DNA from: Paraglaciecola polaris LMG 21857
GTDB lineage: Bacteria; Pseudomonadota; Gammaproteobacteria; Enterobacterales; Alteromonadaceae
Assembly: GCF_000315055.1 (NCBI RefSeq)
Contig: NZ_BAER01000035.1
Coordinates: 1 to 64,000, forward strand
Length of the DNA stretch: 64,000 bases
Reading direction: 5' to 3'
The translations under genes were made by a program, and so were the position numbers. This document shows, piece by piece, positions 8,539-17,289 of this stretch (within the stretch, counting starts at the first letter, position 1; the number at the start of each line of letters is the position of its first letter). Below the pieces are notes generated by a model. It was not told the DNA's origin. It worked only from the letters and a program-made list of their open reading frames with translations, and did no database searches.

Positions 8539-9828
8539 TTAGACGGTCTCTCGGGATATAGGTGGTTGCCCTTTGGCAAAAATGGCACCGGCGATGAGCG
8601 CGTAACAAATCAAGCCTTCTATGTTCCATAAAGGCATAGTAGATAAGTTCATGACCATGATACCGAGCACCGAAAAAAACAACTTTTTACCCAGCACTTT
8701 TGAGCGATTATTCAATGCTTGCTTGAGCAAGTAAAAGTTCATTCCCAAGAAAAGCGTAATCCCTATATAACCGTATTCGTAGATATATGACACGTACGCG
8801 TTATGTGCATAGTGGCTAAATCGTCCGGACCAGTGTTCCGGCCCTAACCCAACCCATTGATTTATCCAGTCAGAAGTAAAAAATGCATATAGGTACTGAC
8901 TCCATAGGTACACCCGAGATGAGAAAATATCTTTGTCTGCCTCAGAATAATAAATTGGGGCCTTTAGAAGACTGTCGAAATTGGTAAATACCAGGGTAAT
9001 ATCACTAAAGCGCTCGGCCAGACTAGATGACACAACTAAGCCAATGATAATAAAAGGGATCGATGCGAAAGCCAAAATCGGTAACTTGTATTTTGACTCG
9101 AATCGCTCACTTAACATGGTTAAAATAAAGATAAGCACCACAGGTAATACTGCCAACATGGAGGTACGATAGTTAACCAATACCAGCAGAAACACGGCTA
9201 AAAAAAATATCGGCGCATGAAATCTTATGGTTTTTCGCTCTAACCAACCCAGCACTAAAATAAAGCCAACAATGATCATTGAGAAGGCCGCTTCGTGGTT
9301 GTAACCACCTATATAACTAGCAGAACCGTCTGCTTCTGTTGCTTTCACTTCACCCAATAGTATCGATAATATTTGCAGTGATACGGGTAATAAAAATGGT
9401 ACCAAAAGGGTCTTAAACACTACTTTTGCCGACTGCAAACGTAAAGCCAAGAATACCCCTGCGCTCAGTACAAAAAAGTAGCCCCACTTTACGAGTACGT
9501 TAATTAACCCTTTGTATTCTTGATTGATGACACCACTTACAATAATTACGGCAAAAAATGCGTAAAAAATTAGGTATTGGCGCAAGCGAAACGTAATGTT
9601 CGGTAGTATTAAAATACCCAACAGCACCACCGAAATTGAACCTAAGGCATTAAGTGAGAACCCGGCAATGAAAGGGTCATAGGTGATTTGATGAAATGCA
9701 GATAAGGTGTAACGCAGCCATAAAGCAAAAACGACGAATATCAGGTATTTATTCGCAGTATTTTTGCAGGTTCTAAATACAATTATCCCGCAAATCAAAG
9801 CCATAATTATTTTTACAATATCAAACAT
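8539..9828 (-). CDS. Wzy-like EPS polymerase / O-antigen ligase-family membrane protein
   Basis: A 429-residue polytopic membrane protein with about 10-12 hydrophobic segments. It has a long periplasmic loop (about residues 270-340) ending in GRFSHYAHNAYVSYIYEYGYIG. The H-N-x-Y/L motif in this late loop is typical of the Wzy/WaaL superfamily (O-antigen ligase-like). In this setting, with a Wzx flippase and Wzc kinase, it most likely polymerises repeat units in the periplasm. A second member of the superfamily lies at 17,290, so polymerase and ligase roles could be swapped. Confidence 0.8.
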   Translation of the reverse strand: MFDIVKIIMALICGIIVFRTCKNTANKYLIFVVFALWLRYTLSAFHQITYDPFIAGFSLNALGSISVVLLGILILPNITFRLRQYLIFYAFFAVIIVSGVINQEYKGLINVLVKWGYFFVLSAGVFLALRLQSAKVVFKTLLVPFLLPVSLQILSILLGEVKATEADGSASYIGGYNHEAAFSMIIVGFILVLGWLERKTIRFHAPIFFLAVFLLVLVNYRTSMLAVLPVVLIFILTMLSERFESKYKLPILAFASIPFIIIGLVVSSSLAERFSDITLVFTNFDSLLKAPIYYSEADKDIFSSRVYLWSQYLYAFFTSDWINQWVGLGPEHWSGRFSHYAHNAYVSYIYEYGYIGITLFLGMNFYLLKQALNNRSKVLGKKLFFSVLGIMVMNLSTMPLWNIEGLICYALIAGAIFAKGQPPISRETV

Positions 9829-9864
9829 AAACGAGAGTTCTCATTTTTTGCAAAAACGTCATGA

Positions 9865-10461
9865 TTATTTCTTACCCGAATCGCTTGATAGGCCTAAACT
9901 AGATTTCTTCAAAATATCAAGAGGCCCTTTTTCCGAGATAACTTTCGCAGGTATCCCCCCAACAGTGAGATTGCTATCGAAAGATGTATTTACCACTGCG
10001 TTAGCCCCCACTGCAACATTGTTGCCTAATGTAATATCACCGTATATTTTCGCACCAGGACCAATATAACAGTTGTCGCCAATCACGGGCGGGTTAGCTT
10101 TTTTCGACAATCCCCCTCCAACATTGACGCAAACATGAATTCGACAATTTGCACCGATCTTACACCTTCCGTTGATTACTATCGTTCCTGCGTGAGCAAT
10201 AGAAAGACCTGGACCAAAAACATTTGCAGGTATTGAAAACCCCAATTTTCTTCCTAAGCGCCTGACTTTTAATTGTAAATAAGCGGCATAACTTTTTGTA
10301 AGGATATTTGATGCGGTGTTTTTTACAAATTCAAGCTTACGTAGTGCTTTTTGAAAATGCCAGATGTCATGCGTTAGGTGATCTTTTAAACTACCTTTTA
10401 CGTTCAGCGCCATGCGATCTTGTTCTAAATAATGATAATAGTCAGATTTTGTTTTAATCAT
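9865..10461 (-). CDS. Hexapeptide-repeat O-acetyltransferase (serine acetyltransferase-like)
   Basis: A 198-residue protein. An alpha-helical N-terminal third is followed by left-handed beta-helix repeats from about residue 75 (IAHAGTIVINGRCKIGANCRIHVCVNVGG). The CysE-like coil GDNCYIGPGAKIYGDITLGNNVAVGANAVV and GGIPAK near the end follow. The H in SIAHAGTIV is at the CysE catalytic position. In an EPS operon this family usually acetylates sugars rather than free serine. It overlaps the upstream glycosyltransferase by 8 bases, which supports a shared role in decorating the polymer. A VpsC/VpsG-type role in Vibrio is the closest analogy I can offer. Confidence 0.82.
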   Translation of the reverse strand: MIKTKSDYYHYLEQDRMALNVKGSLKDHLTHDIWHFQKALRKLEFVKNTASNILTKSYAAYLQLKVRRLGRKLGFSIPANVFGPGLSIAHAGTIVINGRCKIGANCRIHVCVNVGGGLSKKANPPVIGDNCYIGPGAKIYGDITLGNNVAVGANAVVNTSFDSNLTVGGIPAKVISEKGPLDILKKSSLGLSSDSGKK

Positions 10462-11626
10462 TTGTCGTTTCTTTAATTTCAGTTTTTTTAAGCGCCTTAT
10501 TCATTACATTACTAAAGGTCGCCTGCATATGTTGATATGAAAAATCCAGCGCTCGTTGTTGGCTTTTTTGCTGGTATTTTTCAATCGAACCTTGTTCTTC
10601 CATGACATTGATGGCGCTTTTAACTGCATCAATATCATTCACTTTACATAAAACCCCGTGCTCGGCCGCCAAGTAACTCTCTGTTCGGGTGTTGTTGTCC
10701 CCGGTGAGTATTTCAGCTGGGCCAGATTGGCAATTCGTGGCAATAACGGGTTTACCTAAACACATGGCCTCGGCAATACCGTTCGGAAACCCTTCCGCGT
10801 TAGAAGTAGAGACTAAATAATCGGCATTGACTAAATAGGGGTACGGGTTTTCTCTGAAACCGAGTAAATGCACTCTTGATTCAACGCCCTGCTCTTTTGC
10901 CAGAGCTTTAAGTGCTGGCATGTCTGGCCCTTGGCCTAAAATCACCAAATCGCGCTGACTGTCGCTTTTCGCAAATGCCTTGATCATTAAGGTGAAGTTC
11001 TTGTTTGCCACTAAGCGGCCAATCCCAATGCAATAGGTTTTTTGCGGCAAGTCATTGACGGTTATTTGAGATTTTTCGAGTAGGCTTGCCTGATCATAAG
11101 CGTTATACATTACGCTGCATTTCACTGCAGGAACCGCGTAGTTGTCGACTAAGTCTTGCATCACCCCTTGGGACACAGGCACCACACATGTGGCTTTAGG
11201 GTACACGGCTTTGACCATGAATTTACTGATGAAACCGGTGCGAGATGTCGCAAAATGGCTACTGGTATTGACCCGTTCGCTTATTACGCTCGGAATATTT
11301 TGCCGCTTACCAATGATAGTACTGACCACATTACTACGTGTTAAAAAGCTAACGAGTAAATCAGGCTGAGTTGTTTTTACCCATTGACTCAACTGGCGAT
11401 AGCTGGGGATTAATTTACCCTTAGCATTTAAGGTAACCTTTTCAACGTAATCTGGACACTGCTGTTCTTCAGGTAAATCATCCAGCAATAATAGGTAAAC
11501 TTTACACTTTTGACTGGTAAAAGTGTCTTGCATGGTGCGTAACAAGTTGCAAATAACCCGTTCTGCTCCGCCGCCTTCAAGGGAATTGATCACAAAGGCG
11601 ATAGATTTATTACTGTTATTAAACAT
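10454..11626 (-). CDS. Family 4 glycosyltransferase, first gene of the operon
   Basis: GT-B glycosyltransferase of 390 residues. FVINSLEGGGAERV is the GT4 N-terminal glycine-rich loop. IGIGRLVANKNFTL and LVSTSNAEGFPNGIAEAMCLGKPVIATN form the donor site. It is the first gene of the minus-strand operon that runs to 403. The 470-base gap upstream separates it from the epimerase gene and should contain the operon promoter, although I cannot identify a convincing -35/-10 pair. The C-terminal tail is charged and reads into the acetyltransferase start. Confidence 0.9.
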   Translation of the reverse strand: MFNNSNKSIAFVINSLEGGGAERVICNLLRTMQDTFTSQKCKVYLLLLDDLPEEQQCPDYVEKVTLNAKGKLIPSYRQLSQWVKTTQPDLLVSFLTRSNVVSTIIGKRQNIPSVISERVNTSSHFATSRTGFISKFMVKAVYPKATCVVPVSQGVMQDLVDNYAVPAVKCSVMYNAYDQASLLEKSQITVNDLPQKTYCIGIGRLVANKNFTLMIKAFAKSDSQRDLVILGQGPDMPALKALAKEQGVESRVHLLGFRENPYPYLVNADYLVSTSNAEGFPNGIAEAMCLGKPVIATNCQSGPAEILTGDNNTRTESYLAAEHGVLCKVNDIDAVKSAINVMEEQGSIEKYQQKSQQRALDFSYQHMQATFSNVMNKALKKTEIKETTND

Positions 11627-11778
11627 TGAATGCTACATCTCTAAATTAAATCAAAATCCATATTGCTTTAGTGGCAGCAATGCATGATCACGCTTGTTTG
11701 TTGTTGCTTCACCTTGATTACGAGATGCGACAATCTTTAGCCTTCAAGCAAGCATAATACCAAAATTATGCAGCGAGC

Positions 11779-11940
11779 ACATAAAAGACAGAAGGCTTTC
11801 TTATTCGGGTTCAAGTTAACCCAGCAACCATGCTCATTATTCATCTGGTATATTGCCCTCGCTTTATTATGAGCGTAGCGCTTGTGCATTTAATTATTAT
11901 GACACGAGCATTCGGTTATTGTCGTGATGACGGCTGCAAT
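11779..11940 (+). repeat. Degenerate dispersed repeat, copy A
   Basis: About 160 bases resemble 13433-13596 in the same orientation. The best part (11853-11925 against 13511-13584) aligns without gaps at roughly 78% by hand. Similarity upstream of 11779 is weaker. The two copies flank the epimerase gene. The rest of the 470-base intergenic region holds three tandem GTTAGGC units at 11949-11969 and no gene I can support. Confidence 0.6.
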
Positions 11941-11948
11941 CGCTATAA

Positions 11949-11969
11949 GTTAGGCGTTAGGCGTTAGGC
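11949..11969 (+). repeat. Three tandem GTTAGGC units
   Basis: The 7-base unit GTTAGGC occurs three times without interruption in the gap downstream of the epimerase gene. No function is apparent. Confidence 0.8.
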
Positions 11970-12096
11970 CCTATACGATAGCCGCTTTGCACAAAAGCTC
12001 ACCGCAATCACGATGAGTGTTACTATGCATGATAGTCACCTAAATATGATTGCCGTAAATTTCTGCGCTAACGCGCGTCAATTTCAACACCTAAGG

Positions 12097-13086
12097 CTAG
12101 TGATAATCTTTAAACCACTGAACAAAATTATTGATCCCGTCTTGTAGTTTTGTTTCTGGCTTGAAGCCTATTTCTTTTTCTAAGTTGGTAATATCAGCAA
12201 AGGTTCTGACCACATCACCGTCTTGCATAGGTAAATAGTTTTTGACAGCTTTTTTCCCTAATGCATTTTCTATGCAGCGAATAAACTCTTCTAACTCTAC
12301 AGGCGTGTTGTTGCCTATGTTATACAGTTTATAAAAGGGAGATGATTCTGACGAAGCTGCCGCCTCTGTGTTTGGCTGAGGTATCACGTTCTGTATGCGC
12401 AAAATGCCTTCCACTATATCGTCTATATAGGTGAAATCTCGCTGCATCTTGCCTTGATTAAACACTTTAATCGAGCGGTCGTTGACCACTGCATCAGTGA
12501 AAAGGAACGGTGCCATGTCTGGGCGCCCCCAAGGGCCATAAACAGTGAAAAAGCGTAAACCGGTTGTCGGCAGAGAATACAAATGGCTATAGGTATGTGC
12601 CATAAGCTCATTGGACTTTTTCGTTGCTGCATACAGTGACACAGGGTAATCGACCCGGTCATTTTCAGAGAAAGGGATTTTTTTATTCGCGCCATAAACT
12701 GAACTGGAAGACGCATACACCAAATGCTCAACGTTATTATGCCGACAACCTTCAAGGATTGTGGCCATTCCCGTTAGGTTCGAGTCGATATACGCCATTG
12801 GGTTTTCAATCGAGTAACGTACCCCTGCTTGCGCCGCTAAATGAATAACTCGCTCAAACTTTTCTGCAGCAAATAACGCGGCAATAGTGTCTCGGTCAGA
12901 AATGTCTAACTTTACAAAGGTGAAATTAGTGAAATGCTCAATACGTTGCAGGCGGGCTAATTTTAGTTTTGGATCATAATAGTCATTCAGGTTATCGAGT
13001 CCGATCACCTCATGCCCTTGTGAACAAAGTTTCTCAGCAACATAATTACCAATGAATCCAGCGGCGCCGGTTACTAAATATTTCAT
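12097..13086 (-). CDS. NAD-dependent UDP-sugar epimerase, UDP-glucuronate 4-epimerase type
   Basis: Extended SDR enzyme of 329 residues. The NAD-binding glycine motif TGAAGFIG is at residues 6-13. S-x24-YxxxK catalysis is represented by SSSSVYG near residue 127 and YAATK near residue 152. The stretch LDNLNDYYDPKLKLARL and the end YNIGNNTPVELEEFI are characteristic of the CapI/UDP-glucuronate 4-epimerase group, which makes UDP-galacturonate from UDP-glucuronate. A uronic acid in the EPS repeat is therefore likely. It is a single-gene unit flanked by two copies of a degenerate repeat. ATG at 13086 has a GAG site about 10 bases upstream. Confidence 0.85.
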   Translation of the reverse strand: MKYLVTGAAGFIGNYVAEKLCSQGHEVIGLDNLNDYYDPKLKLARLQRIEHFTNFTFVKLDISDRDTIAALFAAEKFERVIHLAAQAGVRYSIENPMAYIDSNLTGMATILEGCRHNNVEHLVYASSSSVYGANKKIPFSENDRVDYPVSLYAATKKSNELMAHTYSHLYSLPTTGLRFFTVYGPWGRPDMAPFLFTDAVVNDRSIKVFNQGKMQRDFTYIDDIVEGILRIQNVIPQPNTEAAASSESSPFYKLYNIGNNTPVELEEFIRCIENALGKKAVKNYLPMQDGDVVRTFADITNLEKEIGFKPETKLQDGINNFVQWFKDYH

Positions 13087-13432
13087 ATGTGATCTCGTTA
13101 AAAATGTGTTGTGAATACCAACTCATACGGTGACAAGTCGCTCATCTTGCCTTGGTAGGCTTGGTATAGCGCAATTATGCGGCTATTGATTGTTCTAATG
13201 CTGCCAGAAGTGCATTATCTCAAAGCCGAAGGCTTTAATGTAGTTAAATATCGCTGCATCAAAGAATGCATTTATCTTATTCATATACCTTTTGCATAGA
13301 TTGCCCCTGCACATATTGCACCATTTCACGCTGTGGAATAACAGGTTTGTTGCTATCCACTGGCTAATCAAGTTCGTTTTGGCTGCGATGAAATACCCCC
13401 GAATGCCCCGAAGCAAGATGATGTTGCCGCCA

Positions 13433-13596
13433 ACATAAAGGCGAAAAATAAGAATGCTTTGCCATTGCCAATTAGGTTAACGTACTATCCATTCTCAATA
13501 TTAACATATTGTATTGCGTCGGCTTTATGGTGAGCATAGCGCTTTTGCGTTTTATTATTATGCCATGAGTGCTCGGTCATTGTCGCCTCGAGCAAT
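13433..13596 (+). repeat. Degenerate dispersed repeat, copy B
   Basis: Second copy of the repeat at 11779-11940, in the same orientation, located between the epimerase gene and lapG. The 578-base gap 13087-13665 otherwise holds an open frame of 73 codons at 13195-13416 on the minus strand. That frame has no recognisable product and I do not call it. Confidence 0.6.
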
Positions 13597-13665
13597 CAGG
13601 TTAATCACGTTTGATTGCATTATCCCCAACCGTTGTTTAGGTGGGTAAAGGATTTCGTTAGGCCC

Positions 13666-14313
13666 ATGCGTTTTTTTTGTTTCATCATTACTACAGTGTT
13701 GTTTTTATTCCTGTTACGTGCGGTAGCGGATAGCAATATTGTATTTAATGACGCGCTGTTTAACAAAATTCGTGATCAATACGATGACGACGCCCTTGAG
13801 CGCGTGCAGAACTGGCAACAGTTGTTGAACGACAGCCACGCCCTGCCCATTGATGAAAAACTCTACCAAATAAATAACTTCTTTAATGAACTTGATTTCG
13901 TCGATGACATTGAACATTGGGATCAAGATGACTACTGGGCCACACCGGTAGAGTTTTTAGCCACCCATGGCGGCGACTGCGAAGATTTTGTGATCGCTAA
14001 ATTTTTTAGCTTGAAAGAGCTTGGCGTACCCGCTGAAAAGTTGCGTTTAATGTACGTTACCGCAACCCGCATAAGGCAAGCGCACATGGTGCTGGCCTAC
14101 TACGAAGAACCAAATTCAGTACCCTTGGTACTCGATAATATCAACCGCCGTATTTTACCCGCTTCGCGTAGACGTGATTTGTTGCCAATTTATAGCTTTA
14201 ACGGTGACGGTTTATGGTTGGCGAAAGAGCAAGGCCGTGGGCAAAAAGTGCAGCAAGGGGGCAACAATAATTTATGGAACGATTTAAACAAACGAATGCA
14301 AATGGGCGATTAA
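13666..14313 (+). CDS. lapG: LapG-type periplasmic cysteine protease (transglutaminase-like)
   Basis: Periplasmic bacterial transglutaminase-like cysteine protease. In the Lap system it cuts the N-terminus of a large surface adhesin and releases the cell from the biofilm when c-di-GMP is low. Numbered from ATG 13666, the triad is Cys105 in GGDCEDF, His140 in QAHMV and Asp157 in LVLDN. A signal peptide (MRFFCFIITTVLFLFLLRAVA) follows this ATG, which is why I prefer it to the in-frame TTG at 13615 that would add 17 residues. lapD follows after 21 bases. No LapA-like adhesin or its type I secretion genes are in the window. Confidence 0.88.
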   Translation: MRFFCFIITTVLFLFLLRAVADSNIVFNDALFNKIRDQYDDDALERVQNWQQLLNDSHALPIDEKLYQINNFFNELDFVDDIEHWDQDDYWATPVEFLATHGGDCEDFVIAKFFSLKELGVPAEKLRLMYVTATRIRQAHMVLAYYEEPNSVPLVLDNINRRILPASRRRDLLPIYSFNGDGLWLAKEQGRGQKVQQGGNNNLWNDLNKRMQMGD

Positions 14314-14334
14314 TGATGCGTAAGGAAATCTGTT

Positions 14335-16287
14335 ATGCCGTTGTCTAGACAACTGGGGTTAAGCCTACTGGCTGTGCTGATATTGGTGTTTATTGGTACG
14401 CTTTGGATCAACGTAAACAACACCCGTGATTTCGTCGCTCAGCAGCTCGCGTCACACGCGCAAGACACGGCAACGTCCTTGGGCTTGTCAATCGCACCTT
14501 ACATGGCTGAAGCCGATGACTTGCCTGTGGTTGAAACCATGATGAACGCTATTTTCGACCGAGGCTTTTATCAGAGCATGGTGTTACGTGACGCCAAAAA
14601 ACACATTTTGCTCGAAAAACACAATCCTAATAACGTTGAAGATGTGCCTAAATGGTTTCGGGAAATGCTGCCCCTTGAGCCCCCTGAAAGTGCCACCGAT
14701 ATTAATGACGGCTGGACGATGGCAGGTTCCTTAACCGTAAAAAGCCATCCTGGTTTTGGTTACCAACAATTATGGCAAAACGCGGTGCAAGCATTTTGGA
14801 TGATTTTAGCCGTTTTCATCACAGCGCTGTTGATGTTATATGCCTTGGTCAAAATGATCACCACACCACTGTTGGCGGTGGTAAAACAAGCCGACGCCAT
14901 CAGTCAGCAACAATTCGAGCAAATCAAACAGATACCCCGCACACCAGAGCTCAAACGTATTGTGACGGCAGTTAACCGCATGTCCGCTCAACTGGCTAAA
15001 TTATTTACCCAATTAACCAATCAGGCAGAACGTTACCGTAATTTCGCCTATCAAGATCCATTAACGGGTGTGGCCAATAGACGTGCCTTCGAGCTGGCTT
15101 TTGAGCAACTGTTAGCTGATTCAGAGCAGCACTCTCAAGGCTACTTATTGCTCATCCGATTAACCAGCTTAAATGAAGTCAACAGCGAACAGGGTTATCA
15201 AGCCGGCGACGAATATGTGAAGCTGGTCAGCCAAGAATTAAAAAACGCACTCAAGCAACCCGAACTAAATGGGGTTTTATACCGTGTGTCTGGGGCTGAC
15301 TTTGTTGTCTTGCTTGAAGACGCCGCAAAACAGCCTTGCATTAGCTTCACTCAGGCCATTATTGCCCAGCTAAATGCCATTGAAAAAAGTGAGTATAGAT
15401 TAGGCACTGCACACGTAGGGGTGGGCTCTTTTAGTTTTGGTGATTCACGAACCGATGTATTAGAGCGCGCTGACACGGCATTATCTGGCGCCAGTGTAAA
15501 CAGCGAAAAATGGCAACTGGCCCAGCAACATGATGTGCAACACAGTAATACCCAGTGGCGCACTCAGTTGAATGCCATTTTACAGCAGAACCACGCGGAT
15601 TTTGTCGCCCAACCGATCAAAAACCACAAAGGCGACACATTATACGCTGAGTGGTTTGCCCGTTTTAGTACCGGCCAAGCGCAGGGCTATTTACCCATGG
15701 GACAATTGGTCCCGGCATCGGTGCGACTGAACTATGCTCAAAAATTAGATGAACTGCTGATTGCCAGTGCCCTCGCCCAACTAAATGACACACCACATGT
15801 CATTGGTTTGAATGTGTCCCGTTTATCCCTTAGCCAAGCAAGCTTTCATCAATGGTTAATGAATACTCTACCCCAAGATGGTGCGACGTGCGCCAAGCTG
15901 GTGCTAGAAATACCTGAGCGTGCGCTTGTTAACGGCACCCAAGACCTCGTCCATTTTATTGGGCAGTTAAAATCTCGCGGCGTGCGAATCACTGTTGAGC
16001 GGTTTGGCGCACAATTAGCCGCGATCACCCATTTACGTAAAATTCGCCCCGATTATTTGAAACTAGATGGCCGCTTTGTTCGTAATATACATAACGAACC
16101 GGATAATCAGCTATTTGTGCAGTCGCTGGTTAATATTGCCCATGGGCTAAATATTCAGGTGATTGCCGAAATGGTCGAGTGTGATGCAGAGGCGCAGTGT
16201 TTGCTGGACTTGTTTGTAGACTACTTACAGGGCTATCACATTGGTATGCCTACCGATACCAGCGTATCGACTTCAAACGTTAGCTAA
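14335..16287 (+). CDS. lapD: LapD-type c-di-GMP receptor (degenerate GGDEF-EAL)
   Basis: Inner-membrane receptor of 650 residues. A first span (residues 6-25) is followed by a periplasmic LapD/MoxY-type sensor with the W-x-x-x-FREM region, a second span near 152-178 and a HAMP segment. A GGDEF domain and an EAL domain complete it. Both output domains lack catalytic residues: SGADF (319-323) replaces GGDEF and EWF (439-441) replaces EAL, as expected for a binding-only receptor. In known systems c-di-GMP-bound LapD sequesters LapG in the periplasm. The tight linkage to lapG supports the call. Confidence 0.9.
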   Translation: MPLSRQLGLSLLAVLILVFIGTLWINVNNTRDFVAQQLASHAQDTATSLGLSIAPYMAEADDLPVVETMMNAIFDRGFYQSMVLRDAKKHILLEKHNPNNVEDVPKWFREMLPLEPPESATDINDGWTMAGSLTVKSHPGFGYQQLWQNAVQAFWMILAVFITALLMLYALVKMITTPLLAVVKQADAISQQQFEQIKQIPRTPELKRIVTAVNRMSAQLAKLFTQLTNQAERYRNFAYQDPLTGVANRRAFELAFEQLLADSEQHSQGYLLLIRLTSLNEVNSEQGYQAGDEYVKLVSQELKNALKQPELNGVLYRVSGADFVVLLEDAAKQPCISFTQAIIAQLNAIEKSEYRLGTAHVGVGSFSFGDSRTDVLERADTALSGASVNSEKWQLAQQHDVQHSNTQWRTQLNAILQQNHADFVAQPIKNHKGDTLYAEWFARFSTGQAQGYLPMGQLVPASVRLNYAQKLDELLIASALAQLNDTPHVIGLNVSRLSLSQASFHQWLMNTLPQDGATCAKLVLEIPERALVNGTQDLVHFIGQLKSRGVRITVERFGAQLAAITHLRKIRPDYLKLDGRFVRNIHNEPDNQLFVQSLVNIAHGLNIQVIAEMVECDAEAQCLLDLFVDYLQGYHIGMPTDTSVSTSNVS

Positions 16288-16316
16288 AAATGGAGTCCTA
16301 TTAACTAAATAACGAC

Positions 16317-16350
16317 CGCTAATATTTATAAGCCTTTATAAATATTAGCG
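16317..16350 (+). repeat. Perfect 15-bp hairpin after lapD
   Basis: Arms 16317-16331 and 16336-16350 (CGCTAATATTTATAA and its complement) enclose the 4-base loop GCCT. The stem is A/T-rich and has no T-run after it. It lies 30 bases after the lapD stop. It may be a weak terminator or an mRNA 3'-end stabiliser. Confidence 0.65.
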
Positions 16351-16526
16351 AAATAGTCAGCTAACCGTTACTTGATCGTTAATAATGACCATTAGCAAAT
16401 CACTGAAAAGGTACGTTTTTTTACCTGGTCGACCTTAGTCTAATGTTGCTTTTTCAGTCAACTAAACTTATCATCCCAGTGTTGTTAGTGAGATCCACGC
16501 TCACACACTTATATATTGGAGCTTTT

Positions 16527-17195
16527 ATGCGACGTTTACTCATTTCCTTATTGTTGTCTGGTGTCATGATTGCACCTGTCGCGCTAGCACAGCAGGCTGG
16601 GGTAAAAAATCAGCCAGCACAGATAAATGCTGAACAGCCCGCTACAAAAGCTGCGCAACCTGACGAGCCGCAAAACATATTGTTTGGTGATGACAAGCAA
16701 CCAGGTCGCACTATCCATTTAAAAATAATCGAGTTAACCACCAGTGGTATTGCCTTAAATGACGCGGTAGAGCAAACGATTGCCAATGTCACTCGGGAAG
16801 AGGATGCTTTATTGAGCGGCACGGCTAGGTTAGTGGTGGGCTTGAATAAAGGAATTAGTGCCAATTTCATGCGCAACATGGTGAATTTCAATAAATTAAC
16901 CGATACCACCAAAGGCTCAATCGAAACATTTCCAGGCGATGCTGCCAACATTATTCAGCTTGCGGTAACGCTTTACCCTAGTTTTGCCCAAGACGTCATC
17001 GACGCCGCTATTACGACCGGTGAAGTCGAGCCCAATGATGCGTTATTGGCCGCTATTGCTGCAGGTGCGGATCCAACTACTGTATCTTCCGCTACAGCTG
17101 CGGGTGGTAATGTTGCTGTTGCTGGTGTCCCTGCGGGCGCAGGTGTCGGTGCTGGCGGTGCTGGCGGTGGCGATACCACTGCCTCAACGAACTAG
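16527..17195 (+). CDS. Secreted protein of unknown function with Ala/Gly-rich tail
   Basis: I do not recognise this family. A Sec signal peptide (RRLLISLLLSGVMIAPVALAQ) is followed by a low-complexity Gln/Ala/Pro segment. A folded-looking core of about 110 residues (ILFGDDKQPGRTIHLKIIEL onward) comes next. The last 45 residues are almost only Ala, Gly, Val and Thr (AGVPAGAGVGAGGAGGGD). ATG at 16527 is chosen because GGAG lies 5 bases upstream and the signal peptide begins there; a longer frame starts at 16443. It has its own strong terminator. Position between lapGD and an EPS ligase-like gene suggests an extracytoplasmic matrix or EPS role, which is inference only. Confidence 0.75.
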   Translation: MRRLLISLLLSGVMIAPVALAQQAGVKNQPAQINAEQPATKAAQPDEPQNILFGDDKQPGRTIHLKIIELTTSGIALNDAVEQTIANVTREEDALLSGTARLVVGLNKGISANFMRNMVNFNKLTDTTKGSIETFPGDAANIIQLAVTLYPSFAQDVIDAAITTGEVEPNDALLAAIAAGADPTTVSSATAAGGNVAVAGVPAGAGVGAGGAGGGDTTASTN

Positions 17196-17214
17196 TCTTA
17201 TTCTGTTTAACAAA

Positions 17215-17240
17215 AGCCAGGTTTAAAACCTGGCTTTTTT
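17215..17240 (+). terminator. Intrinsic terminator
   Basis: AGCCAGG (17215-17221) pairs with CCTGGCT (17229-17235), with additional A-T pairs towards the short loop, and is followed by six T. It ends the secreted-protein transcript, so the next gene at 17290 probably has its own promoter. Confidence 0.85.
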
Positions 17241-17289
17241 ATTTATAATCATTACGTTATAACCAATATCTATTTTCCAAGCGGCTAAA

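Noticed and set aside
11949-11969. Tandem GTTAGGC units considered as the end of an integron attC site
   Set aside because: No matching inverted half-site, no attC-size hairpin and no integron integrase or cassette array nearby.
13195-13416. 73-codon open frame on the minus strand upstream of the epimerase gene
   Set aside because: No ribosome site, no recognisable protein family, odd composition and overlap with the degenerate repeat zone; most likely non-coding.
16443-16526. Upstream extension of the secreted-protein gene
   Set aside because: The signal peptide and GGAG site support ATG 16527; the extension adds 28 residues with no matching features.
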